Shown: in pieces, positions 1 through 6,246 of the stretch
Position numbering within the stretch: position 1 is the stretch's first letter
How the letters are laid out: every line of letters begins with the position of its first letter
Source: DATJXG01 sp035500455
GTDB lineage: Bacteria; Acidobacteriota; Terriglobia; Terriglobales; Acidobacteriaceae
Length of the DNA: 7,274 nt
Assembly (NCBI GenBank): GCA_035500455.1
Contig: DATJXG010000002.1
Span: 1 to 7,274, forward strand
Reading direction: 5' to 3'
Notes under the pieces: generated by a model
Told to the model about the DNA's origin: nothing
The model's input: the letters and a program-made list of their open reading frames with translations, nothing else
Database searches by the model: none
Made by a program: the position numbers and the translations under genes

Positions 1-1361
1 AAGTCGTCCAGAGTTTTGGCGCCGTGGGTCTGCTCGCGGATGATGGTATCCGCCCAGAGCCAGTTGAGGACGTCTTCCTCGTAGTAATCGAGAGGGCGGC
101 GCCATGACATCCACTCGCGGGGCGCATCCTGCATGGAAGGAACGCCGTCGGCAGTGTCCTGCAAATTCCGCCAGGTGCGGCCGGGTCGGTGGTCGAGGTC
201 GGCGGCAATGGCGGCGAGTTCGTCGCGGTATTGCTCGGGAGTGCGGATGCCGCTGCGCCCGCTCAGCACGTCTCCCAGATACGAAGTCAGGCCTTCATAT
301 ACCCAGAGCAGATCATCCTGCATGGGCTTCTGGTAGTCGGGAGTGGAAAGGTCGGCGGGGCGGCGGTACTTGCCGTTCCAGGAGTGGACGTATTCGTGGG
401 TGAGCAGGCCGGCGCCGAGAAGCCTGAGATGGGCATCGACCAGGGCGCGCTCGTAGAGGCGGCTGTCATTGGACTCATGATGCTCGAGGCCGAAGTGGGC
501 GACGTGATCGCTCAACGTGTAGAGGAAGTGGTAGTCGCGGAAATGGTGGGCGCCGAATAATTTCTCGGCTTGCGTGGTGAGGGTGCGATAGTGATCGAGG
601 ACATTCTCGGGAGCATCGAGGGCTTCGGCGCTGTCGGCGGCGATGTCCAACTCCTGGCGCGGATCCTCGGCCAGGGGCACGACGCGCAGATATTCGGCGA
701 TCTGCACCGGGGAGTCCACCAGCGTGGTGAGCGACGCGGGCTTGAAAGTGATGTACTGGCGGCCTTCGAGCTGTACACCGCTGGTGGAGGCGACGGGCAG
801 CGCGGTGGCGAACTTCCAGCCGGGAGGAGGAGTGAGGCTGGCTTCGTAGGTCAGTTCGTCGGAGGTCCATCCTTCCGGGTAGAGCAACAAGGTGTTCCAG
901 GCCAGCACCGCGAGCTTGTCGGTGGTAGATTCAGCGGCGGTGTACTTGCCCGCCGCGCCGGCGGGGGAGATGAAGTCGAGCGCCGCGTCTATCGCGGTGG
1001 CGCCGGTCGGCACTTCTACGTGGAAGATCCAGCCGTCGAGCAGATCGCGGCGCCACTTGAGTTCCTGGCCGTTGGCGGTGAAGTGCAGGCCGGCAAGATC
1101 TTCGATGGGGCCGGTGGGGCCATGCTCGCCGGGGATCCATTTAGGGTAGTAGAGCGTCAGGGTGCCCGGGGCTGCCGGAATGTGGAGCTTGGCGTGAAAG
1201 ATCTTGCGCGGGGCATCGCTGGCGTCGACCGCGAGAGTAATGGTGGGGGGCGTGCCCCGGGGCGGGGCTTTCGCGGGCTTGGTGGCGGCGAAAGAGTTGG
1301 ATGAAATCAGTGCAGCTGCGACCAGAACGAGATTCAGCAGGCGGGGTGGAGGCTGGAACAT
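1..1361 (-). CDS. M61 family (glycyl aminopeptidase-type) secreted metallopeptidase, 3' end missing
   Basis: About 453 residues can be read without a stop; the C-terminus lies beyond the left edge. The N-terminus (MFQPPPRLLNLVLVAAALIS, then SNSFA) looks like a Sec signal peptide with likely cleavage after A25, so the enzyme is probably periplasmic or exported. YYPKWIPGEHGP near residues 70-80 is typical of the M61 N-terminal beta domain. The catalytic thermolysin-like domain has the zinc motif HEYVH at H322-H326, followed by SWNGKYRRP, with the third ligand probably E356 in LLWVYEGLTSYLG. A later stretch, DYYEEDVLNWLWADTIIRE, also matches the family. Members usually continue into a C-terminal PDZ domain, which would lie outside the window. 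The ATG is preceded by AGGAG (plus-strand 1366-1370) four bases away. Family and zinc site are clear; the substrate is unknown. It is divergent from the hbd gene. Confidence 0.93.
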   Translation of the reverse strand, partial: MFQPPPRLLNLVLVAAALISSNSFAATKPAKAPPRGTPPTITLAVDASDAPRKIFHAKLHIPAAPGTLTLYYPKWIPGEHGPTGPIEDLAGLHFTANGQELKWRRDLLDGWIFHVEVPTGATAIDAALDFISPAGAAGKYTAAESTTDKLAVLAWNTLLLYPEGWTSDELTYEASLTPPPGWKFATALPVASTSGVQLEGRQYITFKPASLTTLVDSPVQIAEYLRVVPLAEDPRQELDIAADSAEALDAPENVLDHYRTLTTQAEKLFGAHHFRDYHFLYTLSDHVAHFGLEHHESNDSRLYERALVDAHLRLLGAGLLTHEYVHSWNGKYRRPADLSTPDYQKPMQDDLLWVYEGLTSYLGDVLSGRSGIRTPEQYRDELAAIAADLDHRPGRTWRNLQDTADGVPSMQDAPREWMSWRRPLDYYEEDVLNWLWADTIIREQTHGAKTLDD

Positions 1362-1400
1362 GGATCTCCTACATGAAAGTGAAAATTATGCAAGTTCGCG

Positions 1401-1433
1401 ACTATAGCAGAATGGGGTTGCTGGTAGCTACCA
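1401..1433 (-). promoter_or_regulatory. Possible promoter/operator of the M61 peptidase gene
   Basis: On the minus strand a TATAGT box (plus 1401-1406) lies about 40 bases upstream of the peptidase start, and a second -10-like CATAAT lies at plus 1385-1390. Just upstream of TATAGT, where a -35 element would lie, is a perfect 12-bp palindrome, TGGTAGCTACCA (1422-1433), which could bind a dimeric regulator. No good -35 hexamer is visible. Palindromes of this length occur by chance about once or twice in a window this size, so only the position makes it suggestive. Confidence 0.3.
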
Positions 1434-1481
1434 TTCAGGGCGAAGGAATGTTCTGTCTTCTCCGTGATCTCCGCGGAAGTT

Positions 1482-1589
1482 CTCGGCGCTCCCGGCGTTT
1501 CAAGATTTTGATTTTTGTTGATGGAGGGAGGCGCTGGAAAATCTTAAATCGCCGAGGCCGCAAAGGAACCGCCGCCGAGGGCGCGGAGA
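1482..1589. repeat. Inverted intergenic repeat with ~9-base units, copy 1
   Basis: The left arm, CTCGGCGCTCCCGGCGTTT (1482-1500), continues into CAAGATTTT; the right arm begins AAAATCTTAAATCGCCGAGG (1538-1557). The arms pair imperfectly around a loop of about 28 bases. The right side continues in GC-rich units of about nine bases (CGCAAAGGA-like) and ends in CGCCGAGGGCGCGGAGA (1573-1589). That 17-mer recurs exactly at 3690-3706, and the left arm matches 3630-3648 at 18 of 19 bases. The element sits between the divergent peptidase and hbd genes and probably forms a hairpin or cruciform. Its function is unknown. Confidence 0.75.
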
Positions 1590-1611
1590 ATTTCTGGACT
1601 GCTTGAGGTGC

Positions 1612-1617
1612 TAGACT
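1612..1617 (+). promoter_or_regulatory. Weak candidate -10 box for hbd
   Basis: TAGACT lies between repeat copy 1 and the hbd start. It would place the transcript start near 1624 and leave a leader of about 17 bases that includes the GGAG ribosome site. No convincing -35 is seen at 16-18 bp, so this is a weak assignment. Confidence 0.2.
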
Positions 1618-1640
1618 TTGGGGTTTTTGCGGAGCCAATG

Positions 1641-2489
1641 ATGGAAATACGTCTTGTGGGAGTTGTGGGTGCGGGGACCATGGGCAGCGGCATCGCCCAC
1701 ATGTTTGCCCGCAGCGGGTACGAAGTGGTTTTGTGCGATGTTGAGCAGCGGTTTCTGGATCGCGGGCTGGAGGCCGTCGGCAAGAACCTCGACCGCGAGG
1801 TCAGCAAGGGCAAGCTGAGCGCGGAGGCGCGAGAGGCTGCTTGGAAGCGCATCCGGCCAGTGGTGGACCGGGCATCGCTTGCGGAATGCGATTTCGTGGT
1901 GGAGGCGGCAACCGAAAAACTGGGAATCAAGGGGGAGATTTTTCGCGATCTTGACCGAATCTGCCGGGAGGAAGCCATTCTGGCGTCGAACACATCTTCT
2001 ATTTCCATTACCAAGCTGGCGGCCTTGACCCGGCGGGCGGAAAAAGTGATCGGCATGCACTTTTTCAATCCGGTGCCGGTGATGAAGCTGGTGGAGGTGA
2101 TCCGCGGGCTGGCGACGTCACAGAAAACGTTTGAGGCGGTGCGCGATCTGGCGGTGAAATTGGACAAGACGCCGGTGGAGGTGAACGATGCGCCGGGGTT
2201 CGTTTCCAATCGCGTGCTGATGCCGCTGCTGAACGAGGCGATGTACGCGGTGATGGAAGGTGTAGCGACGCCTGAGGCGGTGGATGAGGTCTTCAGGCTG
2301 GGGATGGCGCATCCCATGGGGCCGCTGACCCTGGCCGATTTCATCGGCCTGGACGTCTGCCTCGACATCATGCGCGTCCTGCAGGATGGGCTGGGCGATT
2401 CCAAGTACCGGCCGTGCCCGCTGCTGATCAAGATGGTGGACGCGGGGTGGTTGGGGAGGAAGAGTGGGCGGGGGTTTTATAAGTATTGA
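1641..2489 (+). CDS. hbd: 3-hydroxybutyryl-CoA dehydrogenase (3-hydroxyacyl-CoA dehydrogenase family)
   Basis: A 282-residue cytosolic enzyme that interconverts acetoacetyl-CoA and 3-hydroxybutyryl-CoA using NAD(P)H, in short-chain beta-oxidation or butyrate/polyhydroxybutyrate-type metabolism. The N-terminal Rossmann domain opens VGVVGAGTMGSGIA, with GxGxxG at residues 10-15. D33 at the end of the second strand suggests NAD rather than NADP. Conserved active-site residues are all present: S119 (in NTSS), H140 in GMHFFNPVPVMKLVEVI, E152, and N190 in DAPGFVSNRVL. H140 and E152 are spaced as in the family's His-Glu pair. The C-terminal dimerisation domain has HPMGPLTLADFIGLD and ends GRKSGRGFYKY. 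I chose the second ATG of an ATGATG pair because GGAG (1631-1634) is six bases upstream of it; the first, at 1638, would be only three bases away. It stands alone, without thiolase or crotonase neighbours here. Length equals typical single-domain Hbd proteins. Confidence 0.95.
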   Translation: MEIRLVGVVGAGTMGSGIAHMFARSGYEVVLCDVEQRFLDRGLEAVGKNLDREVSKGKLSAEAREAAWKRIRPVVDRASLAECDFVVEAATEKLGIKGEIFRDLDRICREEAILASNTSSISITKLAALTRRAEKVIGMHFFNPVPVMKLVEVIRGLATSQKTFEAVRDLAVKLDKTPVEVNDAPGFVSNRVLMPLLNEAMYAVMEGVATPEAVDEVFRLGMAHPMGPLTLADFIGLDVCLDIMRVLQDGLGDSKYRPCPLLIKMVDAGWLGRKSGRGFYKY

Positions 2490-2500
2490 GGGGACAGCTT

Positions 2501-2570
2501 TCAGCGGTCGGCCCTCAGCAGTCAGCACCCAGTCGGGCAGTTCTGAGTGCTGATTGCTGAATGCTGAGTG
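2501..2570. repeat. Inverted repeat of 7-base units between convergent genes; possible bidirectional terminator
   Basis: The right half (2543-2570) is four tandem heptamers of form CTGANTG (CTGAGTG, CTGATTG, CTGAATG, CTGAGTG). The left half (2501-2528) carries the complementary type (TCAGCGG, TCGGCCC, TCAGCAG, TCAGCAC). The inner parts, 2515-2531 and 2544-2560, pair as a 17-position stem with one G-T wobble and one mismatch around a 12-base loop. The element nearly fills the 88-base gap between the hbd and moxR stop codons, so it could end transcription from both sides. There is no clear T-run beside the stem, so an intrinsic terminator is not proven. Confidence 0.75.
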
Positions 2571-2577
2571 CTTCCTT

Positions 2578-3537
2578 TCAGACCGGCACTGCCACGCTGT
2601 TGACGATTTCCTGCATCACCTGCTCGGCCTGCTCAGCCTTTTTCAACGTGGAGGAATACAGGCCGCTTACCACCACGCGATGGGCGAAGACCGGGACTGC
2701 CAGGGGCTTGAGATCTTCGGGTACACAGAAATCTCGGCCCTCCACAAACGCCATGGCCTGGGCGGCGCGGTAGAGCATCTGCGAGCCGCGCGGGGAAACT
2801 CCGAGCGAGAGCTGTTCTGACTCGCGCGTCTTGCGGACAATTTCCAGGGCGTAGCTCACCAGCGAGTCGTCCACCCGCACCTGGGTGACGGAGTCCTGCA
2901 TCTCCAGAACGTCAGCGGCGGTCAACACCGGCCGCAGATTTTCCAGCTTCGAGGCGCCGCCTTCGGAGCGCAGGATTTCGCGCTCCGCTTTCTGGTCGGG
3001 ATAGCCCATGCGAATGCGCATCAGGAAGCGGTCGAGCTGCGACTCCGGCAGGGGATAAGTGCCATGGTGCTCTACCGGGTTCTGGGTGGCGATAACGAGA
3101 AATGGCTGCGGCAGAGGGTAAGAGTGAGCGTCCACGGTGACCTGGCCTTCGTTCATGGCCTCAAGCAGGGCAGACTGGGTCTTCGGGGTGGTGCGGTTGA
3201 TCTCGTCGGCGAGCAGAACGTTGGCGAAAACCGGGCCGCGCTTGAATTCGAATTGCTGCTCGATGGCGGAGAAGATGGAAATGCCCAGCACGTCGGAGGG
3301 CAGCATGTCGCTGGTGAACTGTACCCGCTGAAAGCTGCAGTCCAGGGCGCGGGCGAGCGCCTGGCCGAGGGTGGTTTTGCCCACTCCGGGGACGCCTTCA
3401 ATGAGCAGGTGGCCGCGGGCGAGGATGGAGACCAGGGCGAGGCGGACGACTTCGTCTTTACCGCGGATCACCGTGCGCAACGCGGACTCGAGCTGGGCGG
3501 CGCGGGTGGAGGCTGCCACGGCGGCCTTCAGAGACAT
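2578..3537 (-). CDS. moxR: MoxR-family AAA+ ATPase
   Basis: A 319-residue cytosolic ATPase of the MoxR class, chaperone-like proteins thought to help mature or insert cofactors into partner proteins. In order: Walker A GVPGVGKT at 48-55; Walker B VLLADE at 107-112, followed by INR; sensor 1 in ATQNP with N153; arginine finger in PESQLDRF with R170; and the C-terminal lid with GVSPRGSQ and a PEDLK...VFAHRVV segment. Length is normal. The usual partners (DUF58/von Willebrand A proteins, transglutaminase-like proteins) are not next to it: its 3' neighbour is the convergent hbd gene, so its client cannot be read from context. No Shine-Dalgarno is visible before the ATG. A TAGAAT box (plus 3545-3550) seven bases from the start codon suggests a leaderless or nearly leaderless message. 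Family assignment is firm; biological role is open. Confidence 0.94.
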   Translation of the reverse strand: MSLKAAVAASTRAAQLESALRTVIRGKDEVVRLALVSILARGHLLIEGVPGVGKTTLGQALARALDCSFQRVQFTSDMLPSDVLGISIFSAIEQQFEFKRGPVFANVLLADEINRTTPKTQSALLEAMNEGQVTVDAHSYPLPQPFLVIATQNPVEHHGTYPLPESQLDRFLMRIRMGYPDQKAEREILRSEGGASKLENLRPVLTAADVLEMQDSVTQVRVDDSLVSYALEIVRKTRESEQLSLGVSPRGSQMLYRAAQAMAFVEGRDFCVPEDLKPLAVPVFAHRVVVSGLYSSTLKKAEQAEQVMQEIVNSVAVPV

Positions 3538-3544
3538 ATGAGCG

Positions 3545-3550
3545 ATTCTA
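3545..3550 (-). promoter_or_regulatory. Candidate -10 box giving a leaderless moxR transcript
   Basis: On the minus strand TAGAAT is followed by seven bases and then the moxR ATG. If it is the -10 element, transcription would start at or next to the A of the start codon. This fits the lack of any Shine-Dalgarno sequence there. The -35 region is poor. Confidence 0.3.
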
Positions 3551-3606
3551 CTATGGCTCGCGAGGAGGCCGAAGTTACCGAAGGAAGGGGACGGGTTGCT
3601 GCTTTA

Positions 3607-3706
3607 CCTCCGTGCCCTCGGCGGCGTTGCTCGGCGCTCTCGGCGTTTAAGGTTTTCCCTTTCCCCCCACAAAAAGCAAAACCTTAAATCGCCGAGGGCG
3701 CGGAGA
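3607..3706. repeat. Inverted intergenic repeat with ~9-base units, copy 2 (long stem)
   Basis: Arms at 3632-3656 and 3678-3703 pair over about 25 positions with two mismatches and one bulged base around a 21-base loop. The stem is AT-rich next to the loop (TTTAAGGTTTT / AAAACCTTAAA) and GC-rich at its base. The left flank from about 3607 continues in units of about nine bases (CTCGGCGGC-like). CGCCGAGGGCGCGGAGA (3690-3706) is identical to 1573-1589, and CTTAAATCGCCGAGG occurs in both copies. It sits between the divergent moxR and pckG genes. It could be a transcription insulator, a non-autonomous mobile repeat or a protein-binding site; nothing here decides between them. Confidence 0.8.
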
Positions 3707-3861
3707 CTCGCCGGTAACTCTGGTACTCACCACATCAAGCGGGCTTCTCTGGCACAATAGAGTGTACCGGTTTGCGTCAGGGCTGCCTGGAAATCTGCCG
3801 GGCTGCGGTGTGGCTTCACTCGCTTTGACGCTGCAATTCATACTCTAATTTCAGGATTTCT

Positions 3862-5682
3862 ATGAAAGCTGCCCGTTCGGCTGCACCCCCTACCAGCAAT
3901 ATTCACCTGGTCCGCTGGGTGAAAAAGACTGCGGAGCTGACTCAGCCGGACAAAATCCACTGGGTGGACGGCTCGCAGGCGGAATACGACAAGCTGTGCC
4001 GCGAGATGGTCAAGGCCGGCACGCTCACCAAGCTGAATCAGGAGTTGTGGCCGGGCTGCTTTCTGGCGCGCTCCGATCCCGGCGATGTGGCGCGCGTGGA
4101 AGACCGCACCTTCATCTGCTCGCTTTCCAAGGACAGCGCCGGGCCCACTAACAACTGGGAAAATCCCTACGTGATGCGCCGCATTCTGAAAGACCGCTTC
4201 AAGGGTTGCATGCGCGGGCGTACCATGTACGTGCTGCCTTTCAGCATGGGGCCGGTGGGCTCGCCGATGTCGCAGATCGGCGTACAGCTTACCGACTCGC
4301 CTTATGTGGTAGTGAGCATGCGCATCATGACGCGCATCGGCACCCAGATATTCCACCTGATCGACGAGGACTTCCGCCGCGTGGTGCCGTGCATCCACAG
4401 CCTGGGCGCGCCGCTTGCGCCCGGCGAAAAGGACGTTCCCTGGCCCTGCAACAAAGAGAAATACATCGTGCACTTTCCGGAGACGCGCGAGATCTGGTCG
4501 TACGGCTCGGGCTACGGCGGGAATGCGCTGCTGGGGAAAAAATGTTTCGCGCTGCGGATCGCCTCCAACATCGCCCGCGACGAGGGCTGGATGGCGGAGC
4601 ACATGCTGATTGTCGGAGTGGAGAATCCGCAGGGCGAAAAAACCTACGTGGCGGCGGCGTTTCCCAGCGCCTGCGGCAAGACCAACTTCGCCATGATGGT
4701 GCCGCCGAAGGGATTTGAAGGCTGGAAGGTGTGGACGGTGGGCGATGATATCGCCTGGATCAAGCCCGATGCCGAGGGACGGTTGCGGGCGATCAATCCG
4801 GAAGCGGGATTTTTTGGGGTCGCGCCGGGAACTTCGGTGAAGACCAATCCCAATGCCATGGCCGCGCTCTCCCGCAACACGCTCTTCACCAATGTGGCGC
4901 TCACGCCCGAGGGCGGTGTGTGGTGGGAGGGCATGAGCGACGATCCTCCGGCGGAATGCCAGGATTGGCAAGGCAAACACTGGACTCCAGAGCTGGCCGC
5001 GAGGACCGGCGCCAAGGCGGCGCATCCCAACGCGCGCTTCACCGCTCCGGCCTCGCAGTGCCCCACCATCGACCCTGCATGGGAGGATCCCGAGGGAGTG
5101 CCCATCGCCGCTATTATTTTCGGCGGGCGCCGCGCCAGCACCATGCCGCTGATTTACCAGGCGTTCAACTGGAGCGCCGGGGTTTATGTGGGCGCCACCA
5201 TGGGCTCGGAGATGACCGCGGCGGCGGCGGGAGAACTGGGCAAAGTGCGCCGCGACCCCATGGCGATGCTGCCGTTCTGCGGGTACCACATGGGCGATTA
5301 TTTCCGCCACTGGATCAAGATGCAGCGCTCGCTCACCCGCACCCCGCGTATCTTCCACGTGAACTGGTTTCGCAAGGACGAAAGCGACAATTTCATGTGG
5401 CCGGGCTACCGCGAGAACATGCGGGTGTTGAAATGGATCGTGGACCGCGTGCACGGGCGCGCCCAGGGTAAAGAAACGCCCATCGGTTGGACGCCCTACT
5501 ACGAAGACATGAACTGGAAGGGCCTGACCTTCACCAAAGAGAAATTCGAAGAGTTACAGTTTGTGGATCGGCCGGCGTGGCGTTCGGAAGTGATCGGCCA
5601 CGAGGAGTTGTTCATTCGCCTGCACGCGCACCTGCCGCCGGAGATGATCTACGAGCGGGAGTTGCTGATCTGCCGGCTGTAG
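3862..5682 (+). CDS. pckG: Phosphoenolpyruvate carboxykinase (GTP)
   Basis: A 606-residue cytosolic enzyme (EC 4.1.1.32) that converts oxaloacetate and GTP to phosphoenolpyruvate, GDP and CO2, the entry step of gluconeogenesis; it can run anaplerotically. Active-site residues are all present: R70 in LARSDPGDVARVED, Y218-G-G-N for substrate binding, metal ligands K227 and H247, and a P-loop FPSACGKTNF at 267-276 with the reactive C271 plus K273 and T274. GDDIAW supplies the metal-binding aspartates D295-D296. NARFTAPASQCP and the guanine-pocket segment FHVNWFRKDES...FMWPGY mark the GTP-type rather than the ATP-type enzyme. There is a two-residue insertion between P-loop and GDDIAW relative to mammalian enzymes as I recall them. 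Length is normal. AGGA (3853-3856) lies five bases before the ATG. It is transcribed alone here, with opposite-strand genes on both sides. Confidence 0.97.
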   Translation: MKAARSAAPPTSNIHLVRWVKKTAELTQPDKIHWVDGSQAEYDKLCREMVKAGTLTKLNQELWPGCFLARSDPGDVARVEDRTFICSLSKDSAGPTNNWENPYVMRRILKDRFKGCMRGRTMYVLPFSMGPVGSPMSQIGVQLTDSPYVVVSMRIMTRIGTQIFHLIDEDFRRVVPCIHSLGAPLAPGEKDVPWPCNKEKYIVHFPETREIWSYGSGYGGNALLGKKCFALRIASNIARDEGWMAEHMLIVGVENPQGEKTYVAAAFPSACGKTNFAMMVPPKGFEGWKVWTVGDDIAWIKPDAEGRLRAINPEAGFFGVAPGTSVKTNPNAMAALSRNTLFTNVALTPEGGVWWEGMSDDPPAECQDWQGKHWTPELAARTGAKAAHPNARFTAPASQCPTIDPAWEDPEGVPIAAIIFGGRRASTMPLIYQAFNWSAGVYVGATMGSEMTAAAAGELGKVRRDPMAMLPFCGYHMGDYFRHWIKMQRSLTRTPRIFHVNWFRKDESDNFMWPGYRENMRVLKWIVDRVHGRAQGKETPIGWTPYYEDMNWKGLTFTKEKFEELQFVDRPAWRSEVIGHEELFIRLHAHLPPEMIYERELLICRL

Positions 5683-5690
5683 GGCAGAAA

Positions 5691-5704
5691 CGGCGGTCCC
5701 GCCG
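5691..5704 (+). terminator. Small GC hairpin just after pckG
   Basis: CGGCG and CGCCG pair around a GTCC loop, eight bases past the pckG stop codon. The stem is only five base pairs and no T-run follows, so at best it is a weak or Rho-assisted terminator. Confidence 0.25.
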
Positions 5705-5730
5705 GCAAAGTTGCGGCGCCGATCTGTCGT

Positions 5731-5762
5731 CGCGTGTTCAACGGCGCGCGTGTCCAACGGCG
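5731..5762. repeat. 16-bp tandem duplication
   Basis: CGCGTGTTCAACGGCG (5731-5746) is followed directly by CGCGTGTCCAACGGCG (5747-5762), 15 of 16 bases identical with no spacer. It lies in the 150-base gap between the converging pckG and 117-residue genes. It looks like a slippage duplication; no function is apparent. Confidence 0.8.
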
Positions 5763-5793
5763 AAGGTTAGTCGTCTGAACGTGGTCGGGTTGA

Positions 5794-5806
5794 CGGCGGG
5801 ACGCCG
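5794..5806 (-). terminator. Small GC hairpin downstream of the 117-residue gene
   Basis: CGGCG and CGCCG pair around a three-base loop, about 26 bases beyond the stop codon of the minus-strand gene. The stem is short and has no T-run on either strand, so a terminator role is only a guess. Confidence 0.2.
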
Positions 5807-5832
5807 GCGCTACGGTCGCTGCGCGGGAGTGC

Positions 5833-6186
5833 TTACGCTGGTTGGGGAGCCGGTTCGTTGACTACGGCGTCCAGGTGATGCAACGTCTCCTGGACGGTCA
5901 GCGAGTACATTTCGCGGCCTACGCCTTCGCCCGATTCCAGGGCGGTCTTCAGATAGTGTCCGGCAATTTCGATGGTGAGCGGATCGGTAATCATCTTGCC
6001 TGTCTGATTCTTGTACTCAACCCAGGCGGGATGCGGCAGGGCCACCCACACCGGGCGGCCGTCCACCAGGAACTTTACGTCCACCGCGTCGGCGTGGCGG
6101 GTGGCGATGGCGACGATCAGCGCCTGATAGATGCAGTGAACTTCTTTCTTGGTCCAGCGGTCGATGGCGTGGAAATCGCGGTACAT
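5833..6186 (-). CDS. Uncharacterised 117-residue protein
   Basis: I do not recognise a family. The protein starts MYRDFHAIDRWTKKEVHCIY and reads as a compact soluble alpha/beta protein: a helical start with charged and aromatic residues, an Ala/Ile/Val-rich helix (ALIVAIATRHADAVDV), a strand-turn section (VKFLVDGRPVWVALP), a second helix (IEIAGHYLKTALESGEG) and an amphipathic end (LTVQETLHHLDAVVNEP). There is no signal peptide or membrane segment, and only one cysteine. It is likely real: codon use resembles its neighbours, it fills the space between pckG and pstS, and the frame is clean. No strong Shine-Dalgarno precedes the ATG; TATAGT (plus 6199-6204) sits 12 bases upstream, so the leader would be very short. 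It is divergent from pstS, which does not itself prove a phosphate link. Confidence 0.72.
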   Translation of the reverse strand: MYRDFHAIDRWTKKEVHCIYQALIVAIATRHADAVDVKFLVDGRPVWVALPHPAWVEYKNQTGKMITDPLTIEIAGHYLKTALESGEGVGREMYSLTVQETLHHLDAVVNEPAPQPA

Positions 6187-6198
6187 GTGGATACTCTG

Positions 6199-6204
6199 AC
6201 TATA
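6199..6204 (-). promoter_or_regulatory. Candidate -10 box of the 117-residue gene
   Basis: TATAGT on the minus strand, with a weak -35-like TTGCTG 18 bp upstream (plus 6223-6228). It predicts a leader of only about six bases, consistent with the absence of a ribosome binding site. The same TATAGT hexamer precedes the M61 peptidase gene. Confidence 0.35.
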
Positions 6205-6246
6205 TCAAGTGGCTGGAAGCAGCAGCAATGCCGGCGCGCTTCTTGT

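Larger units (their letters stand above)
3538..3861. other. Divergent intergenic region moxR/pckG (324 bases)
   Basis: This gap has no convincing gene. The first part holds the moxR start-proximal TAGAAT box; the middle (about 3607-3706) is the large inverted repeat described separately. From about 3710 to 3850 lies the presumed pckG leader and promoter, where no canonical -35/-10 pair stands out. CACAATAG at 3753-3760 recurs upstream of pstS (6399-6406). AGGA at 3853-3856 is the pckG ribosome site. A short minus-strand frame running through 3647-3841 reads across the repeat and looks spurious. Confidence 0.6.

Noticed and set aside
570..1304. A 244-codon plus-strand frame opposite the M61 gene
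   Set aside because: The Gly/Arg-rich product mirrors codon bias of the peptidase gene, whose minus-strand frame holds the zinc motif and signal peptide.
1482..1589. A CRISPR array or transposon end at the periodic repeats
   Set aside because: There are no regular repeat-spacer units, no transposase or cas genes, and no target-site duplication visible around the repeats.
1608..1640. GTG at 1608 as the hbd start, adding 11 residues
   Set aside because: The extra residues precede the normal family N-terminus, and the ATG at 1641 has GGAG at good spacing.
1544..2431. A 295-codon minus-strand frame opposite hbd
   Set aside because: The Ser/Arg-rich translation lacks motifs, and the plus strand carries every conserved Hbd residue.
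3750..3764. A sigma-54 type promoter at TGGCACAATAGAGTG
   Set aside because: The -24 half TGGCAC is good, but the -12 half lacks the essential GC at the right spacing.
3647..3841. A 64-codon minus-strand frame in the moxR/pckG gap
   Set aside because: It runs through the inverted repeat and the presumed pckG promoter, and has no plausible ribosome site or protein-like composition.
3825..3851. TTGACG (3825-3830) and TAATTT (3846-3851) as the pckG promoter
   Set aside because: The spacing is only 15 bp, and the resulting transcript would start after the AGGA ribosome site.
3838..5454. A 538-codon open frame on the minus strand opposite pckG
   Set aside because: It lies antisense to a fully conserved enzyme. 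Its product is His/Arg/Ala-rich low-complexity sequence with no recognisable motif, as expected from a GC-rich gene read backwards.
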